From the NCBI GenBank assembly GCA_028753945.1, contig JAPNXP010000001.1:15862501-15926500 (forward strand): a stretch of DNA of 64,000 nucleotides. The letters run 5' to 3'. This DNA comes from Hexactinellida sp. DTS-2022. Its lineage: Eukaryota; Porifera; Hexactinellida. The position numbers were made by a program, and so were the translations under genes. Within the stretch, counting starts at the first letter, position 1, and the number at the start of each line of letters is the position of its first letter. A model generated the notes under the pieces. The model saw only the letters and a program-made list of their open reading frames with translations, did not search any database and had not been told where the DNA came from. This document shows positions 1 to 10,883 of this stretch, in pieces.

Positions 1-1108
1 ATTTATTTTGAAAAATCAATGGTTGAATGTTTGTTTGTTTGTTTGTTGGTTTGTTTGTCTAGAATTAATTGGAAAAACATTGAATCCCAGCAAGCTGAAA
101 CTTTGTATCCAGTGGTAATTGTGTACTGCGGCAACCATCTAAATTTAAAACAATCGAGTTTTATAGTATAAATAGATTGGAGGGTGCAAATTTTGAGCAA
201 TTAACCTATATACGTGTTAAGACCATCCAGCTTAAAGTGATCCACCAGCCATAACTGATCCTGAATCGATTATACCAGTCGCCAAATGCGTTCCGGTTCG
301 GAGTGGTTATGTCTATGGTCGCCATAACTGATCCGTCTATCAGTTATCAGATAATAGCAAAAGATGATTAGTTAGTGTCATAAATATACAGGATTAATTT
401 TTGCTATCATAACTAATCTAACTATTATTGAAAATTGGAGCTATATTTGATCCAACCCGGGTAACTATCACTGATACTCTTTCCCGTAGGCTATGGCATG
501 GACGTTGTGATTAGTTGGTCCATTGTGGAAATTTTTCTCCCCTCCATACCAAATATTATAAATACAACAACTTGGCCCAAACAATGACGGAATCCAGGCT
601 CTACCAAGCCCCATCTCGAGCCTACGCCCTATAATAGCTTGACAAAATGATCAGCGATGGTGGATATAACTCATTCGAGAGTGATAAATATATCCGCCAT
701 ATCCCATCAGGGGCGATTAAGTTATGGTCGGGATCAGTTATGGCGTGACAGGACCACTATTTCAGCTCCATTGCCCGCACTTTATTGTCATTATTGTCAC
801 TTTTGTGGCCATTGAATATTTCATCGGAAGGCAGCATAGAAAGCACACAAAAACATTTTCATTTCAATTGGAAGTTTTAAATTAACCAAGAAAATTCCCT
901 GCTTTAGTTGCCTATTGTTATAACATATTGAATTACTGTATGCTCAAGTTCATAAGTAAGAGTGAGTCGAAATTAGACTAGTTAAACATTGGATAAATCC
1001 AATTCAAAACTAAATCTAAAATGGCTACTAATCAGACAATAAATGTAAAATTCAACAAAATGGCACACTTCGACATTGTTGCTACTAAAATAATAAAACA
1101 TTCCAAAC
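1..1108. other. Intergenic, no host gene seen
   Basis: No supported gene lies here. Positions 28-58 are a short GTTT-type simple repeat. The middle is occupied by the inverted-repeat element at 237-757, listed separately. The remainder is AT-rich sequence with stops in all frames. Confidence 0.6.
237..757. mobile_element. Inverted-repeat element (MITE-like), about 520 bp
   Basis: The left end (GTGATCCACCAGCCATAACT) and the reverse complement of the right end (GTGGTCCTGTCACGCCATAA) share an imperfect terminal repeat that continues into GCCATAACTGATCC. The interior repeats the phrase 'ataactgatc' several times and has no open frame. No clear target-site duplication was found, so the superfamily is unassigned. 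Confidence 0.5.
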
Positions 1109-1609
1109 CTAATCGGCCAACTGATCGCGAGGAGGAACGCTCTTCTCTATGAGCTGCAAGAGGATCACAGAAATAAAGAGGCAACTCGTATCGCTGCCAT
1201 TAATGAGTTGGAAAGTGTACAACAACCGATGCAGGGAATGGGTATAAAGGAAAATCGGAATATTTAGTTCCGTCAACAGGTCAAAGAAACGTACCAATAG
1301 GGTATGAAGAAACTGGAGCCCCCAGCCACATTATTATGTCCCTTATTCAAGTCTCACAGACAAGACACAATCCAACAACTGATCGCAGAGTTAGGAGAGA
1401 TAGTCGAGTCACGTCGAGTCACTCACGCAGTATTGCAGTACGGTAAGAAATACTTCAAACTAATCAACAGAGTTGGAGCTAAAGGTAGCAAAGAAGGCGA
1501 GATGAACGACTCTCATGGACTGTGTGCTGACACTAATGGGGATGTATTCAGGTACAGTCATGCCATTAAAATATTCAATGAATTAGGACAGCGTTTTTGC
1601 ACCATATGA
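1109..1609 (+). pseudogene. NHL-repeat (TRIM-like) protein fragment, broken
   Basis: One plus-strand frame reads as a charged helical stretch (RRNALLYELQEDHRNKEATR and onward). It then meets two in-frame stops near 1278 and 1299, and resumes at ATG 1304 for 101 codons. The last part (GAKGSKEGEMNDSHGLCADT followed by NGDVF) is a good match to the start of an NHL beta-propeller blade, as found at the C-terminus of TRIM-NHL proteins. The coiled-coil-like piece before it suits the same architecture. Only one blade is present and no RING or B-box is nearby. I read it as a degraded fragment rather than a working gene. An exon of an unannotated multi-exon gene is less likely because of the stops. 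Confidence 0.55.
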
Positions 1610-1896
1610 AAGGAAGGAGAAAAGAGTTTATATATCCCACTATATTTGTTGTACGTATCTGAGAACCCAAACTATTCTCTTCAAAGTTTCTAGTTCCTTT
1701 TTGTGTTAAATTAATTAAATTATAAGTTTGTATTTAAATGTCGTATATTGGAAATGGTAATAAATTAAAGAGTTGTGAATTAAAGTTTGGGACTGAGTTC
1801 ACGAAAAACCCAGCTTCAGACTTATATTTCAAGAAATTTCAATAATTCAATTACTTATACAAGCAGGTAGTATAAAGTTACATAACATATAATGGG

Positions 1897-4512
1897 CTAG
1901 TGGGTTGATAAGCTCTCATACTCATCATGCGTAGTCTTCATTAGCTTCATTGTGTGTAAGAGGTCTCGTGTCTTTCTGGCTAACTTAACTTGGTGTTTTA
2001 TCTGAGATAACAGTCCTATCTCATTAACACCTCGCTCTAGAGCCATAGAATGGTAGCTTAGCATGTTTGTAGTTCCGAAATACAAACTAAACTTGTCGGC
2101 ATCTACTTGTAGATATTCGATAAAACTATTTTTCCTAAAATCAAAACAAAGTGATAGGAGTGAGCTCTTTTGTATTTGAATAATGAAATTGAGTCGGTGC
2201 CACGCAAATCTCTTTTCTGCATTTTCCTTAACTTTGGAATAACGGTCAGAGAGCTGTGCAATAAACACATTAAGAAACACAACCACTGTTAGAAATAGGA
2301 ATGTTAAGTATATTATGGCCGCTAACCAATTTAAGTTCTTATACAGATAATTTTCTTCCATCACATTACTCTCAAGTAATATTCTAAATCCAGATAACAA
2401 TATCCAAATGGCTTCATTGTTAATACCATTCTCAAGTGTTCTGTTCTCAATGTAGGTGCTATTCAATAGTCCCATCAGGGAATAGGGAGTTCGTAATGCT
2501 ATGAAAAAGCTACCGGTATATATGAGTAGTACAATTAGAAACATTAACGCAAATTTGGGTACATCTTTCGTGATTATTTTGTAAAATATATTAGAGTAAG
2601 GTCCAATAACGGGTACTATACTGATATAGTTGAATAGACGGAGAGAATTGAATAGGAAAGCGAATGTTGCAAATACCCATTGCACTGGTTTGTTGGTGAT
2701 ACGCAGTGGAATAAGTACAGCGATAGATGTTAGGCTGAGAAGATCTAAGTAGTTCGACTGTTCTCGCAAATAATCCTTGATAACTCTAATAGGAAAACAA
2801 TTGGTTATTGAGGAAGTAATGTGTGTGGCTCTTCTACTCTGAGATTTTTTATGGGTTATGCTCTCAATATAATCTGAGTTTTCAGTTTTCTGACGTGCGA
2901 TTTCTGATTGTTTTGCTGTCCGTTTGTCCCTCAGACGAATATATGTAGATATCGCTACTCGCGAAAACTCAACTGACTCAGTTATCAAGTTAATCATGAA
3001 ATATATCAGCACAAATAATTCAGTGACTATTCGTAAATAGCCCCAGCCTCCATCAAGATAGGAGAGAAATGGATTAACTTGGGAAGCTGCATCTATTAAT
3101 GAGTACGTAAGAGCCAATAGATATAATAAATAAGTACATAGCTTAACAAAAAGTATGCAATAACCAAATTTCTTCATCTTATGATCAACCAATATCCTTA
3201 TAGTCCCATGGTGAGCTATTCTATCTGAAGACAACTCAGTTATTCGCTGTAACAAGTATAAACTGTTCCTACTGTATTTATAATCTGCTGGTGTGTAATT
3301 TTGTGAATCTAGGTCGAGGTATTTTGTTAAAACAGTGCAGTGACATTTTTTATTGTCAATGATAACCATGCGATCTAGCAGCGCAGTTAGTGACTTCTCC
3401 ATCCCAAACTTTAATAACTTATCAATACTAACTTCAATAGCCTCAGTATAGTACTGTAGGAAATCTTTCTCCTGTGTAAGTCGTATTATCATTGCTGTTG
3501 CTAAATCATTTCCGTTCAAAATGCCTCTCTCCAATGCGTTGTATCTGCCGTTATCTGTTATATCTAAAGAAGCACCATTCGTTATTAACTCACGTATTAC
3601 GCCAGCATGTCCATTAATCGCCGCGAGGATCAAGGCTGAACATCCGCATTCATTTCGCATATCAAGATTCGCACCTGCGTTGGCTAGTATGCCTACTGCG
3701 ATATCTTTTCCATTTTCAGCAGCGATTAGAATTGCAGTGTAACCTGAATTATCAACCAGATCAATTTCACTCCCATTAGTTACCAACAAGTATATGACGT
3801 CTTCTGCCGCGCACTCACAAGCCAAATGCAACGGTACCTTACCATCCAGTTCACATTCAGCATTAGGGTCAGCTCCCCAAGCCAACAGATAGGCTACTGT
3901 TGGTGCATACCCTCTCTTAGTTGCGTAATGTAATGGGGTTAAACAGTGTTCATCTTTTTGATTGATATTCAGTGCTTGTTCATGTAGTATAACGTCTAGT
4001 ACACTCCAGCTCCCATGCTGTGCAGCCACATGCGGATGTACAGTAGATATGATAGGTGCTCCTGCCTCTATCAACATCCTAGCCGTATCTTTCGAGTTAG
4101 AAATACAAGCTTGGTAAAGAGCTAGTGCTGCATGGTCAAGAAATGCATCTTGACTGCCATCACATTCCTTACTGTGTCGATTTAGTATTATTTTAATTAT
4201 ATCAGATCTGCTGTAGAAAGCACTAATTTCAATTGGTCTATGCTTGTTGTACGCCTCGTAAAGGTAAGGAGCTCCTTCTAGCATTAAGCGCTTGAGTTGA
4301 CTCATATTACAAGTTAACAGTGCCTCCTCTAACTCAGGTACAACCATAATATTAGCTTCACATCCTTCCTCTTTGCTTATTTTTATGTTAAGTCCATCTA
4401 TCTCACGATACACAATTGATATATCTGTTTCGTTCCTGTGTAAGAAGTCGCGGCTCGTTGCAGAGTCAAATAAGTAGCAATTATGCGGGATTAATTCCAA
4501 GCGTTCAGCCAT
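1897..4512 (-). CDS. TRPA-like ankyrin-repeat cation channel, 871 aa
   Basis: This is a single-exon gene for a membrane cation channel of the TRP superfamily, closest in layout to TRPA. Residues about 60-340 form a run of ankyrin repeats, with typical phrases such as 'LTPLHYATKRGY' (191-202) and 'KVPLHLACE' (225-233). Residues about 450-755 contain six hydrophobic helices: S1 451-475, S2 491-511, S3 588-604, S4 609-631, S5 653-673, a re-entrant pore stretch 699-715 and S6 727-753. S6 runs into 'NVFIAQLSDRY', the usual TRP exit from the pore. A soluble tail of about 115 residues follows. The S2-S3 loop is long and basic (about 512-585). The protein is shorter than vertebrate TRPA1, which has many more ankyrin repeats. 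The start at 4512 is the first ATG of the open frame. Assignment to TRPA rather than another ankyrin-bearing TRP is inference. The absence of introns over 2.6 kb is notable. Confidence 0.88.
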   Translation of the reverse strand: MAERLELIPHNCYLFDSATSRDFLHRNETDISIVYREIDGLNIKISKEEGCEANIMVVPELEEALLTCNMSQLKRLMLEGAPYLYEAYNKHRPIEISAFYSRSDIIKIILNRHSKECDGSQDAFLDHAALALYQACISNSKDTARMLIEAGAPIISTVHPHVAAQHGSWSVLDVILHEQALNINQKDEHCLTPLHYATKRGYAPTVAYLLAWGADPNAECELDGKVPLHLACECAAEDVIYLLVTNGSEIDLVDNSGYTAILIAAENGKDIAVGILANAGANLDMRNECGCSALILAAINGHAGVIRELITNGASLDITDNGRYNALERGILNGNDLATAMIIRLTQEKDFLQYYTEAIEVSIDKLLKFGMEKSLTALLDRMVIIDNKKCHCTVLTKYLDLDSQNYTPADYKYSRNSLYLLQRITELSSDRIAHHGTIRILVDHKMKKFGYCILFVKLCTYLLYLLALTYSLIDAASQVNPFLSYLDGGWGYLRIVTELFVLIYFMINLITESVEFSRVAISTYIRLRDKRTAKQSEIARQKTENSDYIESITHKKSQSRRATHITSSITNCFPIRVIKDYLREQSNYLDLLSLTSIAVLIPLRITNKPVQWVFATFAFLFNSLRLFNYISIVPVIGPYSNIFYKIITKDVPKFALMFLIVLLIYTGSFFIALRTPYSLMGLLNSTYIENRTLENGINNEAIWILLSGFRILLESNVMEENYLYKNLNWLAAIIYLTFLFLTVVVFLNVFIAQLSDRYSKVKENAEKRFAWHRLNFIIQIQKSSLLSLCFDFRKNSFIEYLQVDADKFSLYFGTTNMLSYHSMALERGVNEIGLLSQIKHQVKLARKTRDLLHTMKLMKTTHDEYESLSTH

Positions 4513-4849
4513 TATTTCTAACTATAATATTCCTATTTGTCTGTAGAACTATTCTACATTTATATAATTCTTCATTATACATACAGTATTTGGAAAATAT
4601 TGGATAATAGAATGCAGTTATGAGGCTTTCTGTAAGAAGAAGGAGATAAATTATCTGAATTCTATAGAAAGAAATCTTATCAATAAAATTATTTTACGAG
4701 TTATAAATTTGTGTCATTTGCTGGAAAACCAGGGCTGCATAACGTAGGGAATTCTTTACACCAAATAGGGATTCATCATGCAAGTTTGATTATGATAATA
4801 CATTAATAACTGGGTATTATTCAATATTTGCAGTGACATGTGGCCAGGC

Positions 4850-5000
4850 TTTCATCCAGGCAATATTTTCTGCGCGAATAGATTAAGTTTGAGCTCGCTC
4901 ACACGCGCCTAAAATACTCAATTTGTATTACGTCTATGGGAGCATCTCTCGAATTTCGCGCGCCTAGAAATTTCAGAACTTTAGTACGAACTTAAATCTT
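4850..5000 (+). repeat. Dispersed repeat ('ggctttcatccaggc' family), copy 1
   Basis: The stretch starting 'ggctttcatccaggc' and containing 'gagcatctctcgaatttcgc' and 'gcgcctaga' is clearly related to 11225-11415. A shorter reverse-strand relative lies near 18950-19020. It has no coding capacity. It is probably a short non-autonomous element, class unknown. Confidence 0.55.
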
Positions 5001-5617
5001 AATGAATACGGCCACTGTTATTAACAATAGTAATCCATGCGTGTTGGCACATAGAGGCCCATGAATTGATATTAGTTTGTGTCCAGAAGAGGGAATATCC
5101 ATATCAATTTATCCCAATTAATTAGGATGTTGTTTAGATAACTTATCTAATTGTAAAATCAAAATGGGAAACTTTATACTTTAATGATTTAGAGATTTTC
5201 CAATTAATTGATATTAAATCAAAGGGAGTTGACTGTAATACCACAATGTCTACAAAATTAAATTCCTGAAGAGAAAATTGATACATATATTGTTTTTCCA
5301 TTTAGTGCTCGTTTGTACAAAGTTTAGTAATTAATTACTCATGGACTAATATGAAATGTCTTACTAACTTAAGTAATTAAAAAAAAAACAGTTTGGGTAA
5401 TAAATTCTGCAATACTTAATTGTATACATCATTAAAAGAATTTCATTAAAATTGTAAATTATTTATTCCAACGAAATGTACAACAAAGCTTCTTACGAAG
5501 AATAGCAAGAAGAATTTTTTGTCTAATTCCTTACTCAAATTCTATCAATATTTTATGAGAATTATTGCATAATAACAAGAAGTAACTGCTACGAACCTTA
5601 TATCAAGCATACATAAA

Positions 5618-5625
5618 TATAAATA
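5618..5625 (+). promoter_or_regulatory. TATA-like box upstream of 7TM gene A
   Basis: TATAAATA lies 43-50 bases before the ATG at 5668. The position is plausible for a core promoter with a very short 5' leader. In such AT-rich sequence a chance match is likely, so this is weak. Confidence 0.3.
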
Positions 5626-5667
5626 GTATTTCATAATTTTCATTATAGTTGTATACGTTCTGATAAC

Positions 5668-6696
5668 ATGGATTTCTCTAAGATTGATGAAAGTTTTGTA
5701 ATTTTGGTAACATTGTTTTCTTTCACATTCTGTGTGTTAGCATTCTTTGTTTTACTTTATTATATACGGAATAAGTACATTCTGAATGTAGAGATGAGGG
5801 AAATATCTGCCGATAAATTATGGTTCTCTAATTACAAAAATCATTTAAAGAATCTGAAAATAAAATCAATGATATCCAATTTTGTTATTATCATAATCTT
5901 AGTTGAAATAGTGAACAATATAACGCTGTTTCTACCATGTGTATGGGCCTTGACAAATTTCAATACAATATTTCAAATGCCAACATATTTTGGAAGGATG
6001 ATTTCAAGGTTATGCCATGTCCCTCTCCTCTGTCTATTCTTGAAGGTACTGTGGTTAGCATATCTCCATTCTCCATACAAATACACTATTATGAAGTGGA
6101 CAGCATATATTGTGCTGAGGGTGTTTGTGGTATTAATAGCTGAATTTGGAGAAATGTCGGTTTATTTCAGTGGATTTAAATATGCTAACTTTTTCTATCT
6201 AAATTTTCCTAGCGGCATATGCATTTTATTTCTTATTCTTGATAATATCACATACCTGCTGTATTCAAGACGTTTTTATCTGCATTTGAAGAGCAGAGAG
6301 TTAGAAGCTAAATTATTTATGACTCATAGAAAATATCTTGAAAATAAGTATCTTCGTATACACTTCAAGGTCACCACAATACTGATATCAATAGCATTGT
6401 TATTCTATACTGGTGGTAACTTACTTGCACTTATTTGTATGACAATCAATAATATCTTTTTCCTTTATTTAAACGAACCGATAACTACTTGGTATTTACT
6501 CAACCAGTTGTTAAGCGTGTTGCCTCAGGATATTTTTCAACTCATTTTCCGGATTTTGATGAATATTAATTACTTGTATATATTTTTAATTATTCTTTGC
6601 AGGAAATGGATCCAGAAACGAAACCTCACCAAAATTAATGACAAAATCAAACCTCTTGTTAAAAAGTATCATGAAAAGTATTACAACAGACAATAG
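5668..6696 (+). CDS. Seven-helix membrane protein A, unrecognised receptor-like family, 342 aa
   Basis: This is an intronless integral membrane protein that I cannot place in a named family. About seven hydrophobic segments are visible: residues near 12-34, 70-92, 112-135, 140-165, 182-204, 232-262 and 285-312. Segments shared with the paralogue at 8228 include 'NHLKNLKIK' after the first helix, 'LKVLWLAYLHSPY' around helix 3, 'YSRRFY.HLK.RE.EA' with 'KYLENK' in a basic loop before helix 6, and a C-terminal tail 'NLT.INDKIKPLV' ending in NRQ. Size and topology suit a GPCR or insect-like chemoreceptor fold, but no DRY, NPxxY or similar signature is obvious. It belongs to a local family of at least seven copies, two of them intact. 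A sensory-receptor role is inferred only from topology and lineage-specific expansion. Confidence 0.75.
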   Translation: MDFSKIDESFVILVTLFSFTFCVLAFFVLLYYIRNKYILNVEMREISADKLWFSNYKNHLKNLKIKSMISNFVIIIILVEIVNNITLFLPCVWALTNFNTIFQMPTYFGRMISRLCHVPLLCLFLKVLWLAYLHSPYKYTIMKWTAYIVLRVFVVLIAEFGEMSVYFSGFKYANFFYLNFPSGICILFLILDNITYLLYSRRFYLHLKSRELEAKLFMTHRKYLENKYLRIHFKVTTILISIALLFYTGGNLLALICMTINNIFFLYLNEPITTWYLLNQLLSVLPQDIFQLIFRILMNINYLYIFLIILCRKWIQKRNLTKINDKIKPLVKKYHEKYYNRQ

Positions 6697-8227
6697 TTAC
6701 TAACCCTATACATAAATACCGATTGTTGCTCTAAAAAGTTACCATTTTATTTAATCATATACTATATTTACTGTATTAATTATTCCTAAGCTTTATTAAA
6801 ATATGTGAGTTGAGAGTGTATGCTTTATGGAATTAAGATTAAATGCTGGGGAGTGGGGACTAACGGATAGAGTAGAAGGTAATAACACGCATTATAATCT
6901 GTAAGGACCAATTGCAACACTACTGTCATATTCGACAAGCTCTTATGAATCTTTTAAAGATGTCGACCATTGTCAACGATAGTATGGCAAAGAAAAGTCG
7001 CACAGTTGGCAACAGACAATAACTAAAAAAAATCTGTAAAACCGAAAGACTCTACAGTTACTCTAGATCAGTGGTTCTTAAACTGATATATGCGGTGATA
7101 GTGACGGAACATAGGGTCCAAAATATATATTTAGGTGGGACTTTATCCTAAAATTGAACTGTAACATACTTCAATTACAGCCCAGTTAGATTCAACATTT
7201 AACTAATAATCATTTTGTTATACGGTAATCGTTAATCGTGAAATTTAGTGGAATTTAGTGGAAATAAGAGTGGCTGAATGGCGGAACCTAGTGGATTTTC
7301 TAAAAATCAACTGAATAGTGTATGTAATCGAGTGGAATCTATTGATTATTTAAAGGAGTAGTATCCCATCGCTAGGATATAAGTGTAATCTACAATCGCT
7401 GAGAAATACATGAATATATTCAGCGATTTATTTTCTAATGAGATTAATAATAATTTCATAAATAATATATTATCACATATTAATTAAAAATACACACGTT
7501 GACCCATGGATGACCACCTAGGGCCGTAGGAGCAGGTGCGGCCTATTACTGGTGCGACATTGATGGTACAGGTTCGGAATTAATCCTGGGCCGGCAGAAG
7601 CAGTTGTAAAGTTGTCAGGCCATGACTTGACCGGCCTAACTAGTGACGAAAGAGTGGTCAGGCTATTGGTTTTACCGGTATGACCGCTTCCGCCGGCCCT
7701 ATAATGGTATAGTTTCGGCATTTAATGGTACAGATGTGGCACACTCATGGATATTTTCAACTCAATAACATGACATAACTTTTCCGCACCAATAATTATT
7801 GGCTTGCTACGGGCCTGATCTGTATTATATATCCATATATTACACCATATCTATTATAATAAATGGCGATGTCGATATAATATGTTCTTTTAACCAGCAT
7901 AATCATGTGCTATATATGTCGGCTATAACAACACGTTCTTGCATGTGATATATCTTACAAAATACATAATACTACACATGCAATGTGATTTGCCTTACTT
8001 TCCGTATTAGTAATCTATTCTCAATAGAATTGTTTAAACATGTTATGATTGGGCAATGTATTGTAAGTAATTATTACAAAGGATAAATATTGAACTTTTT
8101 GCTAGAAAACTTATGTTGATTTTTCCCTGAGATGATTATATAAATATTACGCAATAAATGTAAATGGCGAATACACGTATATAAAAGAACAATTCTTGAG
8201 GCTTACTAATTAAAGCTTGTATTGACC
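6697..8227. other. Intergenic between 7TM genes A and B
   Basis: No gene is supported. Near 7075 the phrase 'cagtggttcttaaactg' resembles a hAT element terminus. Positions about 7510-7740 are a GC-richer block with no persuasive open frame, possibly a transposon remnant. The final 50 bases form the promoter of gene B. Confidence 0.55.
8178..8186 (+). promoter_or_regulatory. TATA box of 7TM gene B
   Basis: TATATAAAA followed by G lies 42-50 bases before ATG 8228. It is a near-perfect TATA match, which would place transcription start roughly 15-20 bases before the start codon. Confidence 0.5.
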
Positions 8228-9274
8228 ATGAATACAACGAAATTACTTACTGCAGATACATATTTATCCTTGATAACTGCCTCAATATCTTTCACGTTCT
8301 GTGTGCTATCTATATGTATACTAATCTATTACATGAGGAGGAGGTACATGTTGCATGTAGAGATGAAGGGGATTTCTAAAGAGAAATTGTGGTATCCCAA
8401 CTACAGGAATCACCTAAAGAATCTCAAAATAAAAGCAATGATTTCAAACTTCATCATCATTATTTTATTCGACGAATTTTTGAATAATCTTGCCAACACT
8501 TACCTCGAGATCCAGTTCATCCGATATCACAATCCTGTTACAGAATCCGTCATGTTTAATCTAAGGCATATCACACAATGGTGTTATTTCCCACTTCTCT
8601 GTTGTCTATTGAAGGTTTTGTGGTTAGCATATCTTCATTCTCCATACCAATACACTGTTATGAGATGGATAGCATACATGGTACTGAGATTAGTCCCATA
8701 CTATTTACTAACAGGTACTCTTGAATATAATATTTTTAACTTTAATGGCATTGAATATTTGTTATACGTGCCATTAATTGTAGTCATAATACAGATATAT
8801 GGAATACTTGACTTAATTACCTATGTGCTGTATTCAAGACGTTTCTATCAACATTTGAAGGCCAGAGAGGTAGAAGCTAATTTCTTTATGAGTAAACAAA
8901 AATATTTAGAGAATAAGAATATTCGTAAACATTTCAAGGTAGCCACTATATTAGTAGTAGCAGCCCTATCTTCATATATTTTGCTAGATTTAATGACTAT
9001 TCCTTGGATGGGGATGGATTACATTTCAAGAATATTCTCCATTCAATCCCTCGAGGATCAATCTGAAATGATCTTTGAAATCTTTGACTTACTTCCTACG
9101 GATGTTGTTCAAATCATGTACCGTCTTTTATTGAATATGAATTACTTATACGTTTTGTTTGTAATTATTTACAAATATATCAAGAAACGCAATCTCACAA
9201 GAATCAATGATAAAATCAAACCTCTCGTCAGGGAATATCAAGAAGGGATATTTAACAGACAATTCTATCATTAA
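8228..9274 (+). CDS. Seven-helix membrane protein B, paralogue of A, 348 aa
   Basis: This intronless paralogue of gene A has the same helix layout and the same conserved blocks: 'NHLKNLKIKAMISNF', 'LKVLWLAYLHSPYQYTVM', 'YSRRFYQHLKAREVEA', 'KYLENKNIRKHFKVATIL', and the tail 'RNLTRINDKIKPLV' ending in RQFYH. I take ATG 8228 as the start; the open frame extends six bases further upstream only through a TTG codon. A strong TATA box precedes it. A likely polyadenylation signal (AATAAA, 9374-9379) lies 100 bases past the stop. It is oriented like gene A, about 1.5 kb downstream, so the pair looks like a tandem duplication. Function is unknown; a receptor-like role is inference. Confidence 0.78.
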   Translation: MNTTKLLTADTYLSLITASISFTFCVLSICILIYYMRRRYMLHVEMKGISKEKLWYPNYRNHLKNLKIKAMISNFIIIILFDEFLNNLANTYLEIQFIRYHNPVTESVMFNLRHITQWCYFPLLCCLLKVLWLAYLHSPYQYTVMRWIAYMVLRLVPYYLLTGTLEYNIFNFNGIEYLLYVPLIVVIIQIYGILDLITYVLYSRRFYQHLKAREVEANFFMSKQKYLENKNIRKHFKVATILVVAALSSYILLDLMTIPWMGMDYISRIFSIQSLEDQSEMIFEIFDLLPTDVVQIMYRLLLNMNYLYVLFVIIYKYIKKRNLTRINDKIKPLVREYQEGIFNRQFYH

Positions 9275-10041
9275 TGTGCTGTTTCTAAGAATTAATGATT
9301 GATTATCATAATGCTAACTTTTAAATTATATGTAATTTCTATATATTTGATATTAATTAATGCAAATTGTTAAAATAAATTTATATTATAGAGTATATCT
9401 CTCATGGTCAATTACCGAAATTAGCCACAATTACTTCCTTAATACACAAAAGCATAAGTCGCACACCTGTCAAAGTGGTCCGACCAACCTGGCATCTGCC
9501 AAAACAGCTGTTTTGTTCACTAGTTGGAAGGATTTATTATATTTTGTACTGCAAGTGTCTTAGTGGAAGCTGGCACTCTAAAACCGGTAGAAATAGTAAC
9601 TTAAACGAAATTAAGTCCAAAAAATCTTGGACCTACACACCTATTTCTACGATTAAAAAAATCTATTCAGGGAAGAATTTTGAATAAAAATCGAATTTTA
9701 AGCGATTCACAAACCAGAATAGATAAATTTATGGTCAGCCTTTACCCAAATTCATTCGAAAAATAGTTTTGATCTCCTGTTCGGACTAGCGATGGTTCGG
9801 ATTAGCGAGGGTGTACTATATTTCAAAAGTTTTTACATTCCATTTCTAGAAATTATATCTAGTATATGCATTAAGGAAGATTCTCTAGTTGTTCTTCTAC
9901 GCACTAATTACTTGCTATTAAAACGAAACCTAGAGGGCTATGAGGATGCGTGCCACTTCTTTGCATCGAGTATAAAAATATTCTACAAAATACCAATGAA
10001 ATAGAAATATTTTGGTACCCAAGAACGCATAGCGGATAAAG
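9275..10041. other. Intergenic with MITE end
   Basis: No gene is supported. Near 9465-9560, 'agtggtccgaccaacctggcatctg' resembles sequence at 14595 and 24590, so it is a shared 3' flank of the seven-helix family. Positions 9778-9830 contain 'tcggattagcgagggtgtac', the reverse complement of a repeat terminus near 55976. Confidence 0.5.
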
Positions 10042-10275
10042 TGGTGAGCCCTTCTGTCTCAGTCGCTTCGCGAGGATAACTCAACCGCTACGCGGTCTCG
10101 ATCTTTTCAATAGGTAGTAAATATTTATATTAAAATTAATAAAAAAAAAATTCGTAATCAGCATACTTACTTGTTCACCTTTCTAACATTGGGAAGTTAG
10201 TCTCTATCTCAATTATAAATGCGGTTTCTTTCCCCTCCCCCATCACTTTGATACAATCCGAATAAACAAGTCTGA
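10042..10275 (-). mobile_element. Helitron-like non-autonomous repeat, copy a (reverse, truncated)
   Basis: Read on the minus strand it begins near 'attcggattgtatcaaagtg' with 'atgggggaggggaaagaaac', matching copies at 11627 and 32877. It ends in the same GC-rich segment with 'gcgaagcgactgagac' and 'gaagggctc'. The AT-rich tandem repeats inside copy b are largely missing. Confidence 0.5.
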
Positions 10276-10883
10276 ATACAACTTGTAGTTGTGGCGTGTT
10301 TCTTCTCCTGTCTCTGTTCTGTACTCAGCAATCATTTGTGCTAGTCTACGGTTGACACAGACGATTAACTGATTAAATCGATTGGCTCCATGGTGTGGAG
10401 GAGGGGTACTTATGCGTACAGTTCTGCCATTTGCTTGTCTCTAAAGCTAAGTTTGTTGCAGAATGTTGGTATTGATATGTGTATGATTCATTCATTGTGT
10501 AAGTAGAGTCGAGACAGTAGCAAGCGAGACAAGAGACCGACTACATAATGTAGTGTTGTGTGTAACAGAAAATACTCTAACACATTTGTCTCTACGCAGT
10601 AGATTATATTAAAGAATGTCAATTTTGGTGGACAAAATTATTTCATGAGACATTGAGTTTACACAAATTGAGTTAGGGCACAATTCTGTTATTGGTTCCA
10701 GCACAATAAAAAGTGTATAGTTGCAGTTCTTAATCGAAACCTCATCATAATTATTGTTCATGTTTTTGCTTATCAAATGTATGTATAATTGTTTAATTAT
10801 CTAACTACATAGTATGTTTACTTTGTTGTTGTCTACTTGCAGGCGAAGAGGAACAGACATATTTTTAAATTATTTATTATTGG
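10276..10883. other. Intergenic, nothing recognised
   Basis: AT-rich sequence without a supported gene, RNA or repeat. Confidence 0.5.

Larger units (their letters stand above)
4513..5667. other. Intergenic region between TRPA-like and 7TM gene A
   Basis: No gene is supported. It holds the shared upstream space of the divergently oriented channel (minus) and seven-helix gene A (plus). A dispersed repeat at about 4850-5000 is listed separately. The rest is AT-rich. Confidence 0.6.

Noticed and set aside
7510-7740. GC-richer patch as an RNA gene
   Set aside because: No tRNA-like cloverleaf, pol III boxes or known RNA motif could be made out.
8222-8227. Upstream TTG start for 7TM gene B
   Set aside because: TTG is not a usual animal start; ATG 8228 lies two codons in and fits the TATA spacing.
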